From assembly GCA_946413815.1 (NCBI GenBank), contig CAMKMD010000001.1, positions 110,460 to 174,459 on the forward strand: a DNA stretch of 64,000 nt. The letters run 5' to 3'. Both the position numbers and the translations under genes were made by a program. This stretch comes from an uncultured Ruminococcus sp. (GTDB lineage Bacteria > Bacillota > Clostridia > Oscillospirales > Ruminococcaceae). Position 1 is the stretch's first letter. Each line of letters opens with the position of its first letter. Shown piece by piece: positions 1 to 10,089 of the stretch. The notes under the pieces were generated by a model, which saw only the letters and a program-made list of their open reading frames with translations, did not search any database and was not told the DNA's origin.

Positions 1-717
1 GTTTCCTGTGCCGTTGAGAGGTGTGTATACTACCTTCAGTCCGCTTGAAGGACAAAGATCTGTATTTATACCCTCTGCGAGAACGTTCTTGTAGAACTCC
101 TCGATCACATCATCGCTGATGTAGGAAATATTGCCCTTTGCAAGCTCCTCCTCAAAGTCTGAGGCCTTTACGTCTGAGAAGATATCAAGTGAATTGATCT
201 TCTCAAGGATGATCTCAGCGCCTCTCAGAGTGATCTGGCAGCCATCCTCACCGTACACCTTGTAGCCGTTGTACTTTGCAGGGTTGTGGCTGGCTGTCAC
301 CATGATGCCGCCCTGGCATTTCAGCTGACGTACAGCGAAGGAAAGGCAGGGGGTGGGCATGAGCTCTGTATAGATATGTACCTTGATGCCGTTGGCGGCA
401 AGTACCTCTGCAGCTGCTTTGGAGAAGACGTCCGACTTGATGCGGCTGTCATAGGAGATAGCCACGCTGGGTGAATCGTATTCCTGATTGAGATAATCAG
501 CGAAGCCCTGTGTCGCTCGTCTTACTGTATAGATATTCATGCGGTTGGTACCGGCGCCGATAACGCCTCTCAGTCCGCCTGTGCCGAATTCAAGATCTCT
601 GTAGAACCTGTCTAAGATAGCATCGTTATCCCCCGCGATGCCTTTGAGCTCAGTCTGAAGATCCGGGTCCTGGACAGCCTTCTCGCACCAGACATTATAA
701 AGCTCCATCTCTCTCAT
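1..717 (-). CDS. phosphoglucomutase/phosphomannomutase (5' part; gene runs off the window start)
   Basis: Reverse-strand translation from ATG at 717: MREMELYNVWCEKAVQDPDLQTELKGIAG...GTGGLRGVIGAGTNRMNIYTVRRATQG...GGIMVTASHNPAKYNGYKVYG; phosphoserine loop TASHNP. GGAGG RBS upstream. Open to the window edge. Confidence 0.93.
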   Translation of the reverse strand, partial: MREMELYNVWCEKAVQDPDLQTELKGIAGDNDAILDRFYRDLEFGTGGLRGVIGAGTNRMNIYTVRRATQGFADYLNQEYDSPSVAISYDSRIKSDVFSKAAAEVLAANGIKVHIYTELMPTPCLSFAVRQLKCQGGIMVTASHNPAKYNGYKVYGEDGCQITLRGAEIILEKINSLDIFSDVKASDFEEELAKGNISYISDDVIEEFYKNVLAEGINTDLCPSSGLKVVYTPLNGTGN

Positions 718-785
718 TGATAATTCCTCCTGTAAAAGAAATATATATTATTATAGCATATTTCCAGTACTTTGGGAAGTGTTTT

Positions 786-1073
786 TCATAGATTTCTATT
801 TATTTTATTATTTTTACTATTTCTTCTGAGCTTTCCGCCCTTTCTGCTGCGATAAACACTCACTCCCGCAGCAGTAATAACAGCAAATGCACCTCCGGCA
901 ATGATGAACGGCGTCGATCCGTAATCCTTATCGGGCACTATAACTACATCCGTAGGTCTCACCTGAGATGCCCTGACTGCGGACTCCTCTGAAATATCCG
1001 CTGCTCCGGCTGACCCTGCCGGCTGCAGCAATGCGGCGGCCAGATATGCCGTCATAAGTATTGCAATTTTCAT
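786..1073 (-). CDS. small secreted/membrane hypothetical protein (signal peptide plus one C-terminal TM)
   Basis: 95 aa ORF with N-terminal hydrophobic signal-like segment and a second hydrophobic helix (PFIIAGGAFAVITAAGVSVY) followed by basic residues. Confidence 0.6.
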   Translation of the reverse strand: MKIAILMTAYLAAALLQPAGSAGAADISEESAVRASQVRPTDVVIVPDKDYGSTPFIIAGGAFAVITAAGVSVYRSRKGGKLRRNSKNNKINRNL

Positions 1074-1242
1074 TCCTTTTCCCTCCGTTGCCGGAAATGT
1101 ATCCGGCTATTTGTATATCATTATACATAGCAACCTTAAATAATTCTTAAAAAAACCACGGAAACCGCAAATAATGATAATAATTCTCAGTTCAGGGCTC
1201 ACCGATAATTGCGGTCTTGCTAAAACCGAGGCTGCAGGCTGC

Positions 1243-1273
1243 AAAAAAGGACCATCGCCTGAAGCGATGATCC
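1243..1273 (-). terminator. rho-independent terminator downstream of RNase P RNA
   Basis: Minus strand GGATCATCGC-TTCAG-GCGATGGTCC followed by TTTTTT. Confidence 0.75.
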
Positions 1274-1291
1274 TGATTGATCCCTGTATAT

Positions 1292-1645
1292 GGGATAATG
1301 TGACCAGACCGATAAGCCGGGTTCTGTCGTGTACGGCAATTTATCTACTCCTTCCGTCGCCGGAAGGCTCAAGCCGTCATTGCCAGATATCCGCCGAGCA
1401 GACGTTAAGATACCTGACACCAATAGACGTTGCATCGGGTAGGGTTTACATAGCAGTACGGTCTCCCGCACTCTGGTGGGCTCTTACCCCGCCTTTCCAC
1501 CATCACCCCCGCAAGCGGAGGCAGTATATCTCTGTTGCACTTGCCCTAAGGTCGCCCTCGGCTGCCGTTAGCAGCTACCCTGCTCTGTGATGCCCGGACT
1601 TTCCTCGTGACCTGAACGATCCCGCTGCCGTATGGACTGCTCACA
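1292..1645 (-). ncRNA. rnpB: RNase P RNA, bacterial class A
   Basis: Minus strand contains GAGGAAAGTCCGGGC, CAGGGTAGCTGCTAACGGCAGCCGAGGGCGACCTTAGGGCAAGTGCAACAGAGA, TGGTGGAAAGGCGGGGTAAGAGCCCACC, GGGTAGGG region, and terminal AGAACCCGGCTTATCGGTCT, all class A hallmarks. Ends approximate. Confidence 0.95.
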
Positions 1646-1670
1646 TACGTATTCTACCATATTTCCGCCC

Positions 1671-2078
1671 TTATGTCAAGTGCGGGGCTATATCGTAGAT
1701 GCTCTCCACTTTTATCTCCGTACCGTCAGTGAAGTAAAGCACCTTCATCACCTCGTCTATGCGGCGGAGCGCACCCTCGTGGAAGGCATAGCTGCCGCCC
1801 TCCTTGAGCTTGTCCGGAACGAAGTATACCACCCATACCTCAGGCTGTTCGCCTATACGTTCAAGCAACATCCCCAGCACGCTGTCTATGCGGTTCTCGC
1901 GCTCCTCACAGCTTTCCATGGCGGAGTCGGTAAGTCTTCCCGCCTCGCCGACCTTGTCGTCAAGGCCGCTGAGAGCGTCGAAGGAGGCGAACAGTTCCGC
2001 ACGCTTATATGTGCTCAGCTTCCGCCTTATGCCCGGCTCGGGGCGCGGAAGGTCTATTATATCATCATACTTTCCCAT
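1671..2078 (-). CDS. YolD-like family protein
   Basis: MGKYDDIIDLPRPEPGIRRKLSTYKRAELFASFDALSGLDDKVGEAGRLTD resembles the YolD N-terminal pattern; start moved to MGKYDD. Confidence 0.65.
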   Translation of the reverse strand: MGKYDDIIDLPRPEPGIRRKLSTYKRAELFASFDALSGLDDKVGEAGRLTDSAMESCEERENRIDSVLGMLLERIGEQPEVWVVYFVPDKLKEGGSYAFHEGALRRIDEVMKVLYFTDGTEIKVESIYDIAPHLT

Positions 2079-2124
2079 AGTATTCCTCATAAATAAACGG
2101 ACGGCCGAAGCCGTCCGCATATCA

Positions 2125-2628
2125 TTACTTATCCTCGGGAGCCTGAGCGTCTCCGTTTGCTGCCTCGATATCCTCGATGGTCACATCATCAAGATCGAAC
2201 TCAAGGAGCTCGTTGCAGTTAGGACAGTTGATGGAGCCTTCCTCAAGCATATTCTCGTTAATGAGAACTGTATCACCGCAGGTAGGGCAGGTGATCTCGT
2301 AAAGCTCGTCATCATCCTCTTCGTCGAACTCGTCATCGAACTCGTCGTAATCATCGTCATCGAAGTCATCGCAGCCATTGCAGGGGCCGCATTCACCGTC
2401 TTCGTCAAAATCGTAGAAGTCCTCCTCAACTGCGCCGAGATCCTCGTCAAGGATATCGCACAGCTCTGTGAGCTCGTCTACCTGGGACTGAAGGTCGTCA
2501 ACGTAAAGAACCAGCTCGGAAAGCACCTCAGACATCTTTACGAGTGCCTTGCCCTCCTTGGTGTTGGTGTCGATCTCAAGGCCTTCAATGAGTCCCTGTA
2601 AATAGGACATTTTCTCTGTAAGCTTCAT
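2125..2628 (-). CDS. CD1247-type N-terminal domain protein with acidic linker and CxxC zinc-ribbon-like C-terminus
   Basis: MKLTEKMSYLQGLIEGLEIDTNTKEGKALVKMSEVL...; acidic DDFDDDDYDEFDDEFDEEDDD; ITCPTCGDTVLI...INCPNCNELLEFDLDD. Confidence 0.65.
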   Translation of the reverse strand: MKLTEKMSYLQGLIEGLEIDTNTKEGKALVKMSEVLSELVLYVDDLQSQVDELTELCDILDEDLGAVEEDFYDFDEDGECGPCNGCDDFDDDDYDEFDDEFDEEDDDELYEITCPTCGDTVLINENMLEEGSINCPNCNELLEFDLDDVTIEDIEAANGDAQAPEDK

Positions 2629-2680
2629 AACAGCTCCTCCTTTCGGACTGCAAAATGATTCATCCTTTGTGATGTGGGTC

Positions 2681-3238
2681 TTATGCTCTGGACATATACT
2701 CGCCTGTACGAGTATCGATCTGGATCTTCTCTCCCTCGTTAATGAAGAGAGGAACCTTTACCTCAGCACCGGTCTCAACTGTAGCGGGCTTTGTAGCATT
2801 TGTAGCTGTATCGCCCTTGAAGCCGGGATCAGTCTGTGTTACGACCAGCTCTACGAAGTTCGGGGGCTCTACGCCGAATACAGTACCCTTGTAGGAAAGG
2901 ATCTTGCAGACCATCTCCTCCTTGACAAATCTGAAGCTGTCGCCGAGTGTGGATGCGCTGATCGGAACCTGCTCATAGGTCTCCATATCCATGAAGTAAT
3001 AAAGCTCTCCGTCGTTGTAGCTGTACTGCATATCCTTTCTCTCTACGAAAGCTGTGGGGAACTTTGCTGTAGGATTGAAGGAAGTTTCAACTACCGAGCC
3101 GGTAATAACATTCTTGTACTTGGTTCTAACGAAAGCAGCTCCCTTACCGGGCTTAACGTGCTGGAATTCAATTACCTGAACTACCTGTCCGTCGAGCTCG
3201 AAAGTCACGCCGTTTCTGAAATCGCCTGCTGAAATCAT
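2681..3238 (-). CDS. efp: elongation factor P
   Basis: [47 protein letters not shown]...; EF-P signature; start moved to [10 protein letters not shown]. Confidence 0.97.
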   Translation of the reverse strand: MISAGDFRNGVTFELDGQVVQVIEFQHVKPGKGAAFVRTKYKNVITGSVVETSFNPTAKFPTAFVERKDMQYSYNDGELYYFMDMETYEQVPISASTLGDSFRFVKEEMVCKILSYKGTVFGVEPPNFVELVVTQTDPGFKGDTATNATKPATVETGAEVKVPLFINEGEKIQIDTRTGEYMSRA

Positions 3239-3323
3239 TATAAATACCTCCGTATTTTTCAAATATTACATACATACATTTTATCACAAGTCCGTGTTTT
3301 TTGCAATACTTCTTGTGATATTA

Positions 3324-4394
3324 TTATAAAGTTATGAGGTTTTTTGCAAATTTCGTAATGTTATCGCAGCCGTTTTCGTGCAAAACGACAAAGTCCTCTA
3401 TACGTACTCCGAATTTGCCTGCGATGTAGATGCCGGGTTCTATGGTAACGACCGCATTTTCGCAGAGTATCTGCGTATTGTTCGGGGCTGCGTTGGGCTT
3501 CTCATGTATCTCAAGGCCCACGCCGTGGCCGAGGGAATGACCGAAGCAGTCGCCGTAGCCTGCATCATCTATGACAGAGCGGGCGATGAGGTCGAGAGAC
3601 TTGCCTGTGATGCCGCTCTTTGCCGCTCTTATGGCGTTGTTCTGAGCCTCGAGCACGATGTTATAGACCTTCTCCATCTCCTCCGTGGGTTTGCCTACGC
3701 AGAGAGTACGGGTCATATCGCTGTGATAGCCGTTCCATACTGCGCCGAAGTCGATAAGGACGAACTCACCCTCCTGTATCAGCTTACCGGAGGGCACTCC
3801 GTGGGGCATGGAGGTATTCGCACCGGAGAGTACTATGGTATCGAAGGAAAGGTCCTCCGCCCCGTGCAGGAACATGATATGGTTGAGCTGGAGCGCTATC
3901 TCACGCTCGCTGACACCCGGCTTTATGGAGGGGAGCAGCTCCTCGAGAGCATTCTCCGCGATCTCCTGCGCCTTGCTGATATATCCTATCTCAGCCTCGT
4001 CCTTGCAGCTGCGGAGGGCGTTGATGGCGTTGCTGAGGGCATCGGTGGAGATTATCTCCGTATCCGGCAGACTGGTCTTCAGCTGCGAAAGCTCGCTTAC
4101 TGTCATTATCTGCGATTCTATGGCGCAGTTTGCGGCGCCGTGCTCGTGTATGAGCTGTGATATCTGGGAATAGAGCTTCTTCTGCTCGATGACTTCGGCA
4201 GTCTTTACAGTTGCTCTCGCCTTTTCGATATACCTGAAATCTATCAGCAGGTAGGCCTTGTCCCTGAAGGCAAGTACTGTACCGGCCGATGAACGCATAC
4301 CGGTGAAGTATCTGCGGTTAACATCGGAGGTTATCAGGGCACAGTCTATGCCTGTGGGGAGCTGCCGGAACAGCTTTTCAAATCTTTCTGTCAT
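3324..4394 (-). CDS. Xaa-Pro aminopeptidase family (M24) protein
   Basis: M24 motifs VLIDFGAVWNGYHSDMTRT, GHSLGHGVGLEIHEKP, VVTIEPGIYI. Confidence 0.93.
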   Translation of the reverse strand: MTERFEKLFRQLPTGIDCALITSDVNRRYFTGMRSSAGTVLAFRDKAYLLIDFRYIEKARATVKTAEVIEQKKLYSQISQLIHEHGAANCAIESQIMTVSELSQLKTSLPDTEIISTDALSNAINALRSCKDEAEIGYISKAQEIAENALEELLPSIKPGVSEREIALQLNHIMFLHGAEDLSFDTIVLSGANTSMPHGVPSGKLIQEGEFVLIDFGAVWNGYHSDMTRTLCVGKPTEEMEKVYNIVLEAQNNAIRAAKSGITGKSLDLIARSVIDDAGYGDCFGHSLGHGVGLEIHEKPNAAPNNTQILCENAVVTIEPGIYIAGKFGVRIEDFVVLHENGCDNITKFAKNLITL

Positions 4395-4403
4395 TCCGGC
4401 ACC

Positions 4404-4832
4404 TCACATTTCAGCGAGTGCCTGCACTGCAAGGTAGTAGCTCATAAATCCGAAACCGGCGATGCTGCCGCTGCATACGGGGGCGATGACCGAGTTGGAG
4501 CGGAACTCCTCACGGGCATCAACATTGCTGATATGCACCTCGATAACGGGTATCTTTACAGCTGAGATGGCATCACGGATGGCATAGCTGTAGTGTGTAT
4601 AGGCTCCGGCATTGAGTATCACTCCGGAGTATATCTTTCTCGCCTCATGCAGCTTGTCGATGATAGCACCCTCATGGTTTGACTGGAAGAAGTCGCACTC
4701 CATGCCGGCTTTCTCTGCACGCTCCCTTATATTTGCGCAGAGCTCATCAATGCCTGCGCTGCCGTATACTCCCGGCTCACGCTCACCGAGAAGGTTGAGG
4801 TTCGGGCCGTTTATTACCAGTATCTTTTTCAT
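4404..4832 (-). CDS. aroQ: 3-dehydroquinate dehydratase type II
   Basis: INGPNLNLLGEREPGVYG, NHEGAIIDKLHEA, ILNAGAYTHYSYAIRDAI, VIEVHISN. Confidence 0.96.
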   Translation of the reverse strand: MKKILVINGPNLNLLGEREPGVYGSAGIDELCANIRERAEKAGMECDFFQSNHEGAIIDKLHEARKIYSGVILNAGAYTHYSYAIRDAISAVKIPVIEVHISNVDAREEFRSNSVIAPVCSGSIAGFGFMSYYLAVQALAEM

Positions 4833-5362
4833 ATATATCTCTCCTTTTCAGGATCCCTGCGGAAGACCTTCTTCGGAAGGAAGGGCTTTTCCAGTACACG
4901 CTTGAACCTTATGAATCTCTGCTTCTTCGGCTCCTTTGCTATAGGCTCGACGTAGAGCATTTTTATGCCATAAAGATTTGCTCCTGCTACATCAGTGAAT
5001 ATCTGGTCACCTACTGCAGCTATCTGTTCCTTCGGCAGTCCGAGCACAGAGGCCGCCTCCGAATAGCCCTTTGTGAGGGGCTTTGCGCCCTCGCATACGT
5101 ACTCAAGCCCGAGCAGATCGGCAAAGGGCTTTACTCTCGGCGCCTTGTTGTTTGATACAATGACAGCAGCAATGCCGCTGTTCCTCATATCCGCAAGCCA
5201 TTCCATAACACCCTGCGACGGAACGGGATTATCGTGTGTCGTGAGGGTATTGTCAATATCGAGTATCAGCCCTTTAACGCCCATACGTTCAAGCACACCC
5301 GGCGTTATGTCTGTTACTCTGTGAAATGCAGCTGTTATACTGAAGATCATCTTTCCTCCCAT
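4829..5362 (-). CDS. YqeG-family HAD IIIA phosphatase
   Basis: GLILDIDNTLTTHD, VSNNKAPRVKPFADLLG, VGDQIFTDVAGANLYGIKML. Confidence 0.9.
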   Translation of the reverse strand: MGGKMIFSITAAFHRVTDITPGVLERMGVKGLILDIDNTLTTHDNPVPSQGVMEWLADMRNSGIAAVIVSNNKAPRVKPFADLLGLEYVCEGAKPLTKGYSEAASVLGLPKEQIAAVGDQIFTDVAGANLYGIKMLYVEPIAKEPKKQRFIRFKRVLEKPFLPKKVFRRDPEKERYI

Positions 5363-5376
5363 GTATAAGGCAAATG

Positions 5377-5403
5377 AAAAAGCGGACCAAGGTCCGCTTT
5401 TAT
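5377..5403. terminator. bidirectional hairpin terminator (downstream of rpsU on the minus strand)
   Basis: aaaaGCGGACCaaGGTCCGCtttt; perfect stem flanked by A- and T-runs. Confidence 0.75.
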
Positions 5404-5425
5404 CAACGTTTTTAATGCTGTAAGA

Positions 5426-5599
5426 TCAATACTTGCGCTTACGAGCTGCCTCAGACTTCTTCTTACGCTTAACTGAAGGCTTTTCGTAATGCTCTCTCTT
5501 ACGAACCTCAGCAATTACTCCGTCCTTTGCGCAGCTTCTCTTGAATCTCTTCAGTGCTGTATCTAAGGACTCGTTCTTGCCAACACGTACTTCTGCCAT
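5426..5599 (-). CDS. rpsU: 30S ribosomal protein S21
   Basis: Below the ORF track cutoff. Reverse translation: [57 protein letters not shown]. Confidence 0.96.
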   Translation of the reverse strand: MAEVRVGKNESLDTALKRFKRSCAKDGVIAEVRKREHYEKPSVKRKKKSEAARKRKY

Positions 5600-5816
5600 T
5601 ATCTTTCCCTCCTTTATAACAGAGGCTTCCCGGAGCGAAACTCCGGTGCATATATGCCAACCGCCAGGAGCATTCGGAATGCTCAGACGCCAGTCACCTT
5701 TACCCCATTTGTATAATTTACGAATAATATTACATATCAGTGCAACACTAATATATTAATATTTTATCACACTCTCCGGTGTATGTCAAGTGGTTTTTCA
5801 AATAATTAAAAATTCG

Positions 5817-8222
5817 TTATTTTGCAACAATATTAACAAGTTTATTTGGTACATATATCTGCTTGACTATTGTCTTGCCCTCAACGGTCTCCTTTACCTT
5901 CTCATCGTCCATTGCCATAGCAAGAACAGTGTCCTTGTCTGCATCAACGGCGATGTTGAGCTTTGACTTGACCTTGCCGTTGATCTGTACAACGATCTCG
6001 ATGGTATCGTCCTTGCAGAGAGCCTCGTCATATGTAACCCAGCTCTGCTCGCTGAGCACCTTGCCGTTTGCGGCAAAATACATCTCCTCAGAGATATGCG
6101 GAGCAAAGGGATAGAGCATTGTGCAGAATGCGCTGAGCTCTGCCTTATTCACAGTGCCGGCTGTATAGATATCATTGATAAGGCTCATCATGGCTGCGAT
6201 AGCTGTGTTGAACTTCATAGCCTCGATATCCTCTGATACCTTCTTGATGGTCTTGTGGAATCCGCTGCGGAGGGCATCGCTGTAGTCATCGCCGTCAGTC
6301 AGCATATCCTGGAGTCCCCATACTCTGTCAACAAAGCGCTTGCAGCCCTTGATGCTCGATTCGCTCCAGGGAGCTGCCTTCTCATAGTCGCCCATGAAGA
6401 GGACATAGAGCCTGAGTACATCTGCGCCGTATTCCTCAACCACGTCGTTGGGATCGATAACGTTTCCTCTTGACTTGGACATCTTCTCGCCGTCCGGTCC
6501 GAGGATAAGTCCCTGGGCTGTACGCTTTGCATAAGGCTCTGATGTGGGAACGAGCCCGAGATCATAGAGGAACTTATGCCAGAAGCGGCTGTAGATCATA
6601 TGACGTGTAACGTGCTCCATACCGCCGTTGTACCAGTCAACAGGGAGCCAGTACTTCAGATTCTCCTGTGCTGCGAATTCGCTGTCATTGTGGGGATCAC
6701 AGTAGCGGAGGAAGTACCATGAGGAACCTGCCCACTGGGGCATCGTATCGGTCTCACGCTTTGCGTCCTTTCCGCACTTCGGGCACTTGCAGTTCACGAA
6801 GCTGTCTATCTTGGCCAGCGGGCTCTCGCCGTCTGTACCGGGTTCGAAATTCTCAACATCGGGCAGTCTCAGAGGAAGCTCCTCATAGGGAACAGCCACC
6901 ATGCCGCAGTCCGGACAGTGTACGATCGGGATAGGCTCGCCCCAGTACCTCTGACGGTTGAACGCCCAGTCCTTCATCTTGTACTGTACGCCCTTCTCGC
7001 CTACGCCCTTCTCCTCGAGGACTGCAAGTATCTTCTCGATAGCGTCCTTCTTGTTGGAGATGCCGTTGAGCACATCGGAGTTGACGAGCTCGCCCTCGCC
7101 GGTGTAGGCCTCCTTGGAGATGTCGCCGCCCTTGATTACCTCGATGATATCGATGCCGAACTTCTTTGCGAAGTCGTAGTCACGGGTATCATGCGCAGGT
7201 ACTGCCATGATAGCGCCTGTGCCGTAGCCCATCATTACGTAGTCTGATATGTATATCGGGATCTCCTTGCCTGTGATTGGATTGATGGCTGTGAGTCCCT
7301 CGATCTTTACGCCTGTCTTGTCCTTGACGAGCTGAGTTCTCTCAAACTCCGTCTTCTTTGCGCACTCCTCCTTATAGGCATCCAGCTCTGCGATATTTGC
7401 AATGGAGCCGCGGTACTTCTGGATTATCGGATGCTCGGGAGCGATTACCATGAAGGTAACGCCGTAGAGAGTATCCGGACGTGTTGTATAGATACGGAGC
7501 TTGTCATCCTGCTCCTTGAGGCTGAAGTTCACGAATGCACCTGTGGACTTGCCTATCCAGTTTACCTGCTGGAGCTTTACGTTAGGGAGGTAGTCTACCT
7601 CCTCGAGGCCCTGAAGGAGCTTATCGGCATACTCTGTGATGCGGAGGTACCATACCTCCTTGGTCTTCTGTACGATGTCGCTGTGACATACATCACACTT
7701 ACCGCCCTGTGAATCCTCGTTGGAGAGGACAACCTTACAGCTCGGGCAGTAGTTTACAGAGGTCTTGTCACGGAATACAAGTCCGTTCTCGAACATCTTG
7801 AGGAATATCCACTGTGTCCACTTGTAGTAGTTAACATCTGTGGTATCGATAACTCTTGACCAGTCAAAGGAGAAGCCGACTGTGCGGAGCTGTCCTGTGA
7901 ACTTCTCGATATTGCGGTCTGTAACGATACGGGGATGGATATTCTCCTTGATAGCGGTATTCTCAGTCGGGAGGCCGTAAGCGTCATATCCCATGGGGAA
8001 CATAACGTTGTAGCCCTCCATGCGGCGCTTTCTTGATACTACCTCAAGTCCGGAGTAAGCCTTGATATGGCCTACGTGCATACCGTGACCTGAGGGATAG
8101 GGGAACTCTACCAGAGCGTAGAACTTCTTCTTGGAGTGATCCTCGGAAGCCTCGAAGCTGTGGTGTTCATCCCAGTATTTCTGCCACTTGGGCTCTATTG
8201 CTTTAAAATCATATCTGCTCAT
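5817..8222 (-). CDS. leuS: leucyl-tRNA synthetase
   Basis: HIGH-type PSGHGMHVGH, KMSKS motif EKMSKSRGNV, WYNGGMEHVTRHMIYSRFWHKFLYDLG. Confidence 0.97.
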   Translation of the reverse strand: MSRYDFKAIEPKWQKYWDEHHSFEASEDHSKKKFYALVEFPYPSGHGMHVGHIKAYSGLEVVSRKRRMEGYNVMFPMGYDAYGLPTENTAIKENIHPRIVTDRNIEKFTGQLRTVGFSFDWSRVIDTTDVNYYKWTQWIFLKMFENGLVFRDKTSVNYCPSCKVVLSNEDSQGGKCDVCHSDIVQKTKEVWYLRITEYADKLLQGLEEVDYLPNVKLQQVNWIGKSTGAFVNFSLKEQDDKLRIYTTRPDTLYGVTFMVIAPEHPIIQKYRGSIANIAELDAYKEECAKKTEFERTQLVKDKTGVKIEGLTAINPITGKEIPIYISDYVMMGYGTGAIMAVPAHDTRDYDFAKKFGIDIIEVIKGGDISKEAYTGEGELVNSDVLNGISNKKDAIEKILAVLEEKGVGEKGVQYKMKDWAFNRQRYWGEPIPIVHCPDCGMVAVPYEELPLRLPDVENFEPGTDGESPLAKIDSFVNCKCPKCGKDAKRETDTMPQWAGSSWYFLRYCDPHNDSEFAAQENLKYWLPVDWYNGGMEHVTRHMIYSRFWHKFLYDLGLVPTSEPYAKRTAQGLILGPDGEKMSKSRGNVIDPNDVVEEYGADVLRLYVLFMGDYEKAAPWSESSIKGCKRFVDRVWGLQDMLTDGDDYSDALRSGFHKTIKKVSEDIEAMKFNTAIAAMMSLINDIYTAGTVNKAELSAFCTMLYPFAPHISEEMYFAANGKVLSEQSWVTYDEALCKDDTIEIVVQINGKVKSKLNIAVDADKDTVLAMAMDDEKVKETVEGKTIVKQIYVPNKLVNIVAK

Positions 8223-8252
8223 TTCTGCTCATTCCTTTTACTTTATTTCCGC

Positions 8253-8621
8253 TCAGTCCTTTGCCATGATCGAGCTTATATCCATTGTTTCTCCGTCAGC
8301 CCAGAGTCCTTCCAGCTTGTAGAACTCTCTTGTCTCCTTGTAGAAGATGTGTACGATGATATCACCGTAGTCAAGTACTATCCAGGTATTGCCTGTGTCA
8401 GATTCCCTGCGCTCGGGCTCGATGCCCTTCTGTGAGAGCTGATACTCCACCTCGTCTGCAAGTGCTCTTACGTGGGTATTGCTCGTTCCGTTCACTATAA
8501 CGAAGTAGTCGGCAAGTATCGTAAGATCCGCCACCTTGATAGCCTGTATATTCTCGCCCTTCTTGCTGTCAAGCGCTCTGATGATTATTTCAAGCTTTTC
8601 CTGCTCTGTGATCTGTGCCAT
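8253..8621 (-). CDS. rsfS: ribosome silencing factor RsfS
   Basis: DLTILADYFVIVNGTSNTHVRALADEVE...TWIVLDYGDIIVHIFYKETREFYKLEGLWAD. Confidence 0.95.
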   Translation of the reverse strand: MAQITEQEKLEIIIRALDSKKGENIQAIKVADLTILADYFVIVNGTSNTHVRALADEVEYQLSQKGIEPERRESDTGNTWIVLDYGDIIVHIFYKETREFYKLEGLWADGETMDISSIMAKD

Positions 8622-8638
8622 TTTTTCATTCCTTTCCT

Positions 8639-10057
8639 TTATCTCGGAGCCTTTGCGGGATTACGCTCTGGCTCTGTGCCTTCCTCTATCTCGTCAAGAG
8701 TTGCTCCTGTATCGTCGTATGCTTCGTATACATAGTCCGTTATGAGTTCCTGTATCGTGGAGTCTGTATTCTTCATATTGTTCTGATAGGGTCTGTAATA
8801 CTGGTTGAGCATATCAAGCGTTGCCTGCTTGTGTACGGAGTATACATCGTACTCCTGACCGTCCGGTGCCGGATACCTTGCGCCCTCGCCGGGTACCATA
8901 TTCACCAGTACATCATCCATGCTCAGAGTGGAGGCAAAGTCTGCAACCATACCGATATCCTGAAGACTGAGGTTGGTATAGAGCAGCTCTCTGTCGTATA
9001 TCTGCTTGAGATAGCCGTATAGCTTTATTCTTCCCTCGTCCTGCACGATGCTCTGGAGCTTGTTCATAGCTGCTACCATGAAGCGGCGCTGGTTCTGCAT
9101 ACGTCCGATATCTCCCTCCATCCATTCACGGCGGAAGCGGATGAACCATTCGGCCTGCTCGCCTGTGAGAGTGATATCTCCCTCAGGGATTATCTTGTCT
9201 GCCTCGTACATGATCTCGTTATCTATCGTTATCGGGATGCCTCCGATGAGATCCACGATATCAACGATATCAAAGCAGGCTGTTGTGATATAGGCATCTA
9301 TCGGGATTCCGAAGTTCTCCTCAACAGCGTTTACAACCTTCTGTATGGGGGTGAGGTTGTAGTTCTTGCCGCTGGAATAGATGCTGTTGAACTTTCCGGT
9401 GGGGCTGTTGGTGTAGTCCGGGAGGCAGCAGTCACGGGGTATCTGGAGTATATTCAGCTTTCCGTGGCCGATATCGAATTCGAGCACCCACATAACGTCG
9501 GTGTTGTATTCCTCCTCGTCGAAGCCGAGGAGCAGTATGCTGTACTGTCCTTCGATAAGCTGCGGAAGATCGAGTCCGTCGGTGTAGTCCTTGATGACAA
9601 TGTCTGAGTTGATATGGAAATCCGTATTGGAATCGTGCTTGATGTCACCCTCCTTGTTGAGAGGCTGCCATTCCTTGACCATACGCATGATGGATATATT
9701 GCTGTCAGCGTCCGCATAGCGCAGTATCGGCATATTCAGCGTCATACCGGTCACTATGATGAGCGTTGCTATTATCGAAGTGAATTTTACGAGAAAATCC
9801 GCACCCTTAGGTGCTGACGGCTGCTGTACGGCTCTCTGTCTCTTGCCTGAACCCTTGCTTTTCTTAGGCTCCGGCGCAGGTCTGCGCTCAGGCTGAACGG
9901 GCTGTCTGCCCTCAGGGATCTGCGGCTCAAGCTTTCTCAGCGGCTTCGGCTTCACTTCACCGCCCTGAGGCTGCTGCGGGCTGATCCTGGTCAGTTTCCT
10001 CAGCGGCTTAGGAGCGCTTCCGCCTGTGCTGCCGTCCCTGGTCTCGTTCTCTGCCAT
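8639..10057 (-). CDS. LytR-CpsA-Psr (LCP) family cell wall protein
   Basis: Proline/lysine-rich cytoplasmic N-terminus, one TM, then LCP domain (NILQIPRDCCLPDY..., YITTACFDIVDIVDLIGGIPITIDNE, LTGEQAEWFIRFRREWMEGDIGRMQNQRRFM). Confidence 0.9.
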   Translation of the reverse strand: MAENETRDGSTGGSAPKPLRKLTRISPQQPQGGEVKPKPLRKLEPQIPEGRQPVQPERRPAPEPKKSKGSGKRQRAVQQPSAPKGADFLVKFTSIIATLIIVTGMTLNMPILRYADADSNISIMRMVKEWQPLNKEGDIKHDSNTDFHINSDIVIKDYTDGLDLPQLIEGQYSILLLGFDEEEYNTDVMWVLEFDIGHGKLNILQIPRDCCLPDYTNSPTGKFNSIYSSGKNYNLTPIQKVVNAVEENFGIPIDAYITTACFDIVDIVDLIGGIPITIDNEIMYEADKIIPEGDITLTGEQAEWFIRFRREWMEGDIGRMQNQRRFMVAAMNKLQSIVQDEGRIKLYGYLKQIYDRELLYTNLSLQDIGMVADFASTLSMDDVLVNMVPGEGARYPAPDGQEYDVYSVHKQATLDMLNQYYRPYQNNMKNTDSTIQELITDYVYEAYDDTGATLDEIEEGTEPERNPAKAPR

Positions 10058-10089
10058 ATATTATCCTCTTTTCGCACTTGTTATTGTTG

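Noticed and set aside
1174-1590. 138-aa plus-strand ORF and 83-aa minus ORF around 1220-1471
   Set aside because: Both overlap the RNase P RNA gene; no protein-like composition.
3378-4160. 260-aa plus-strand ORF
   Set aside because: Antisense to the M24 peptidase, which has clear catalytic motifs.
8222-8260. T-box leader upstream of leuS
   Set aside because: rsfS ends about 30 nt upstream; no room and no T-box motif.
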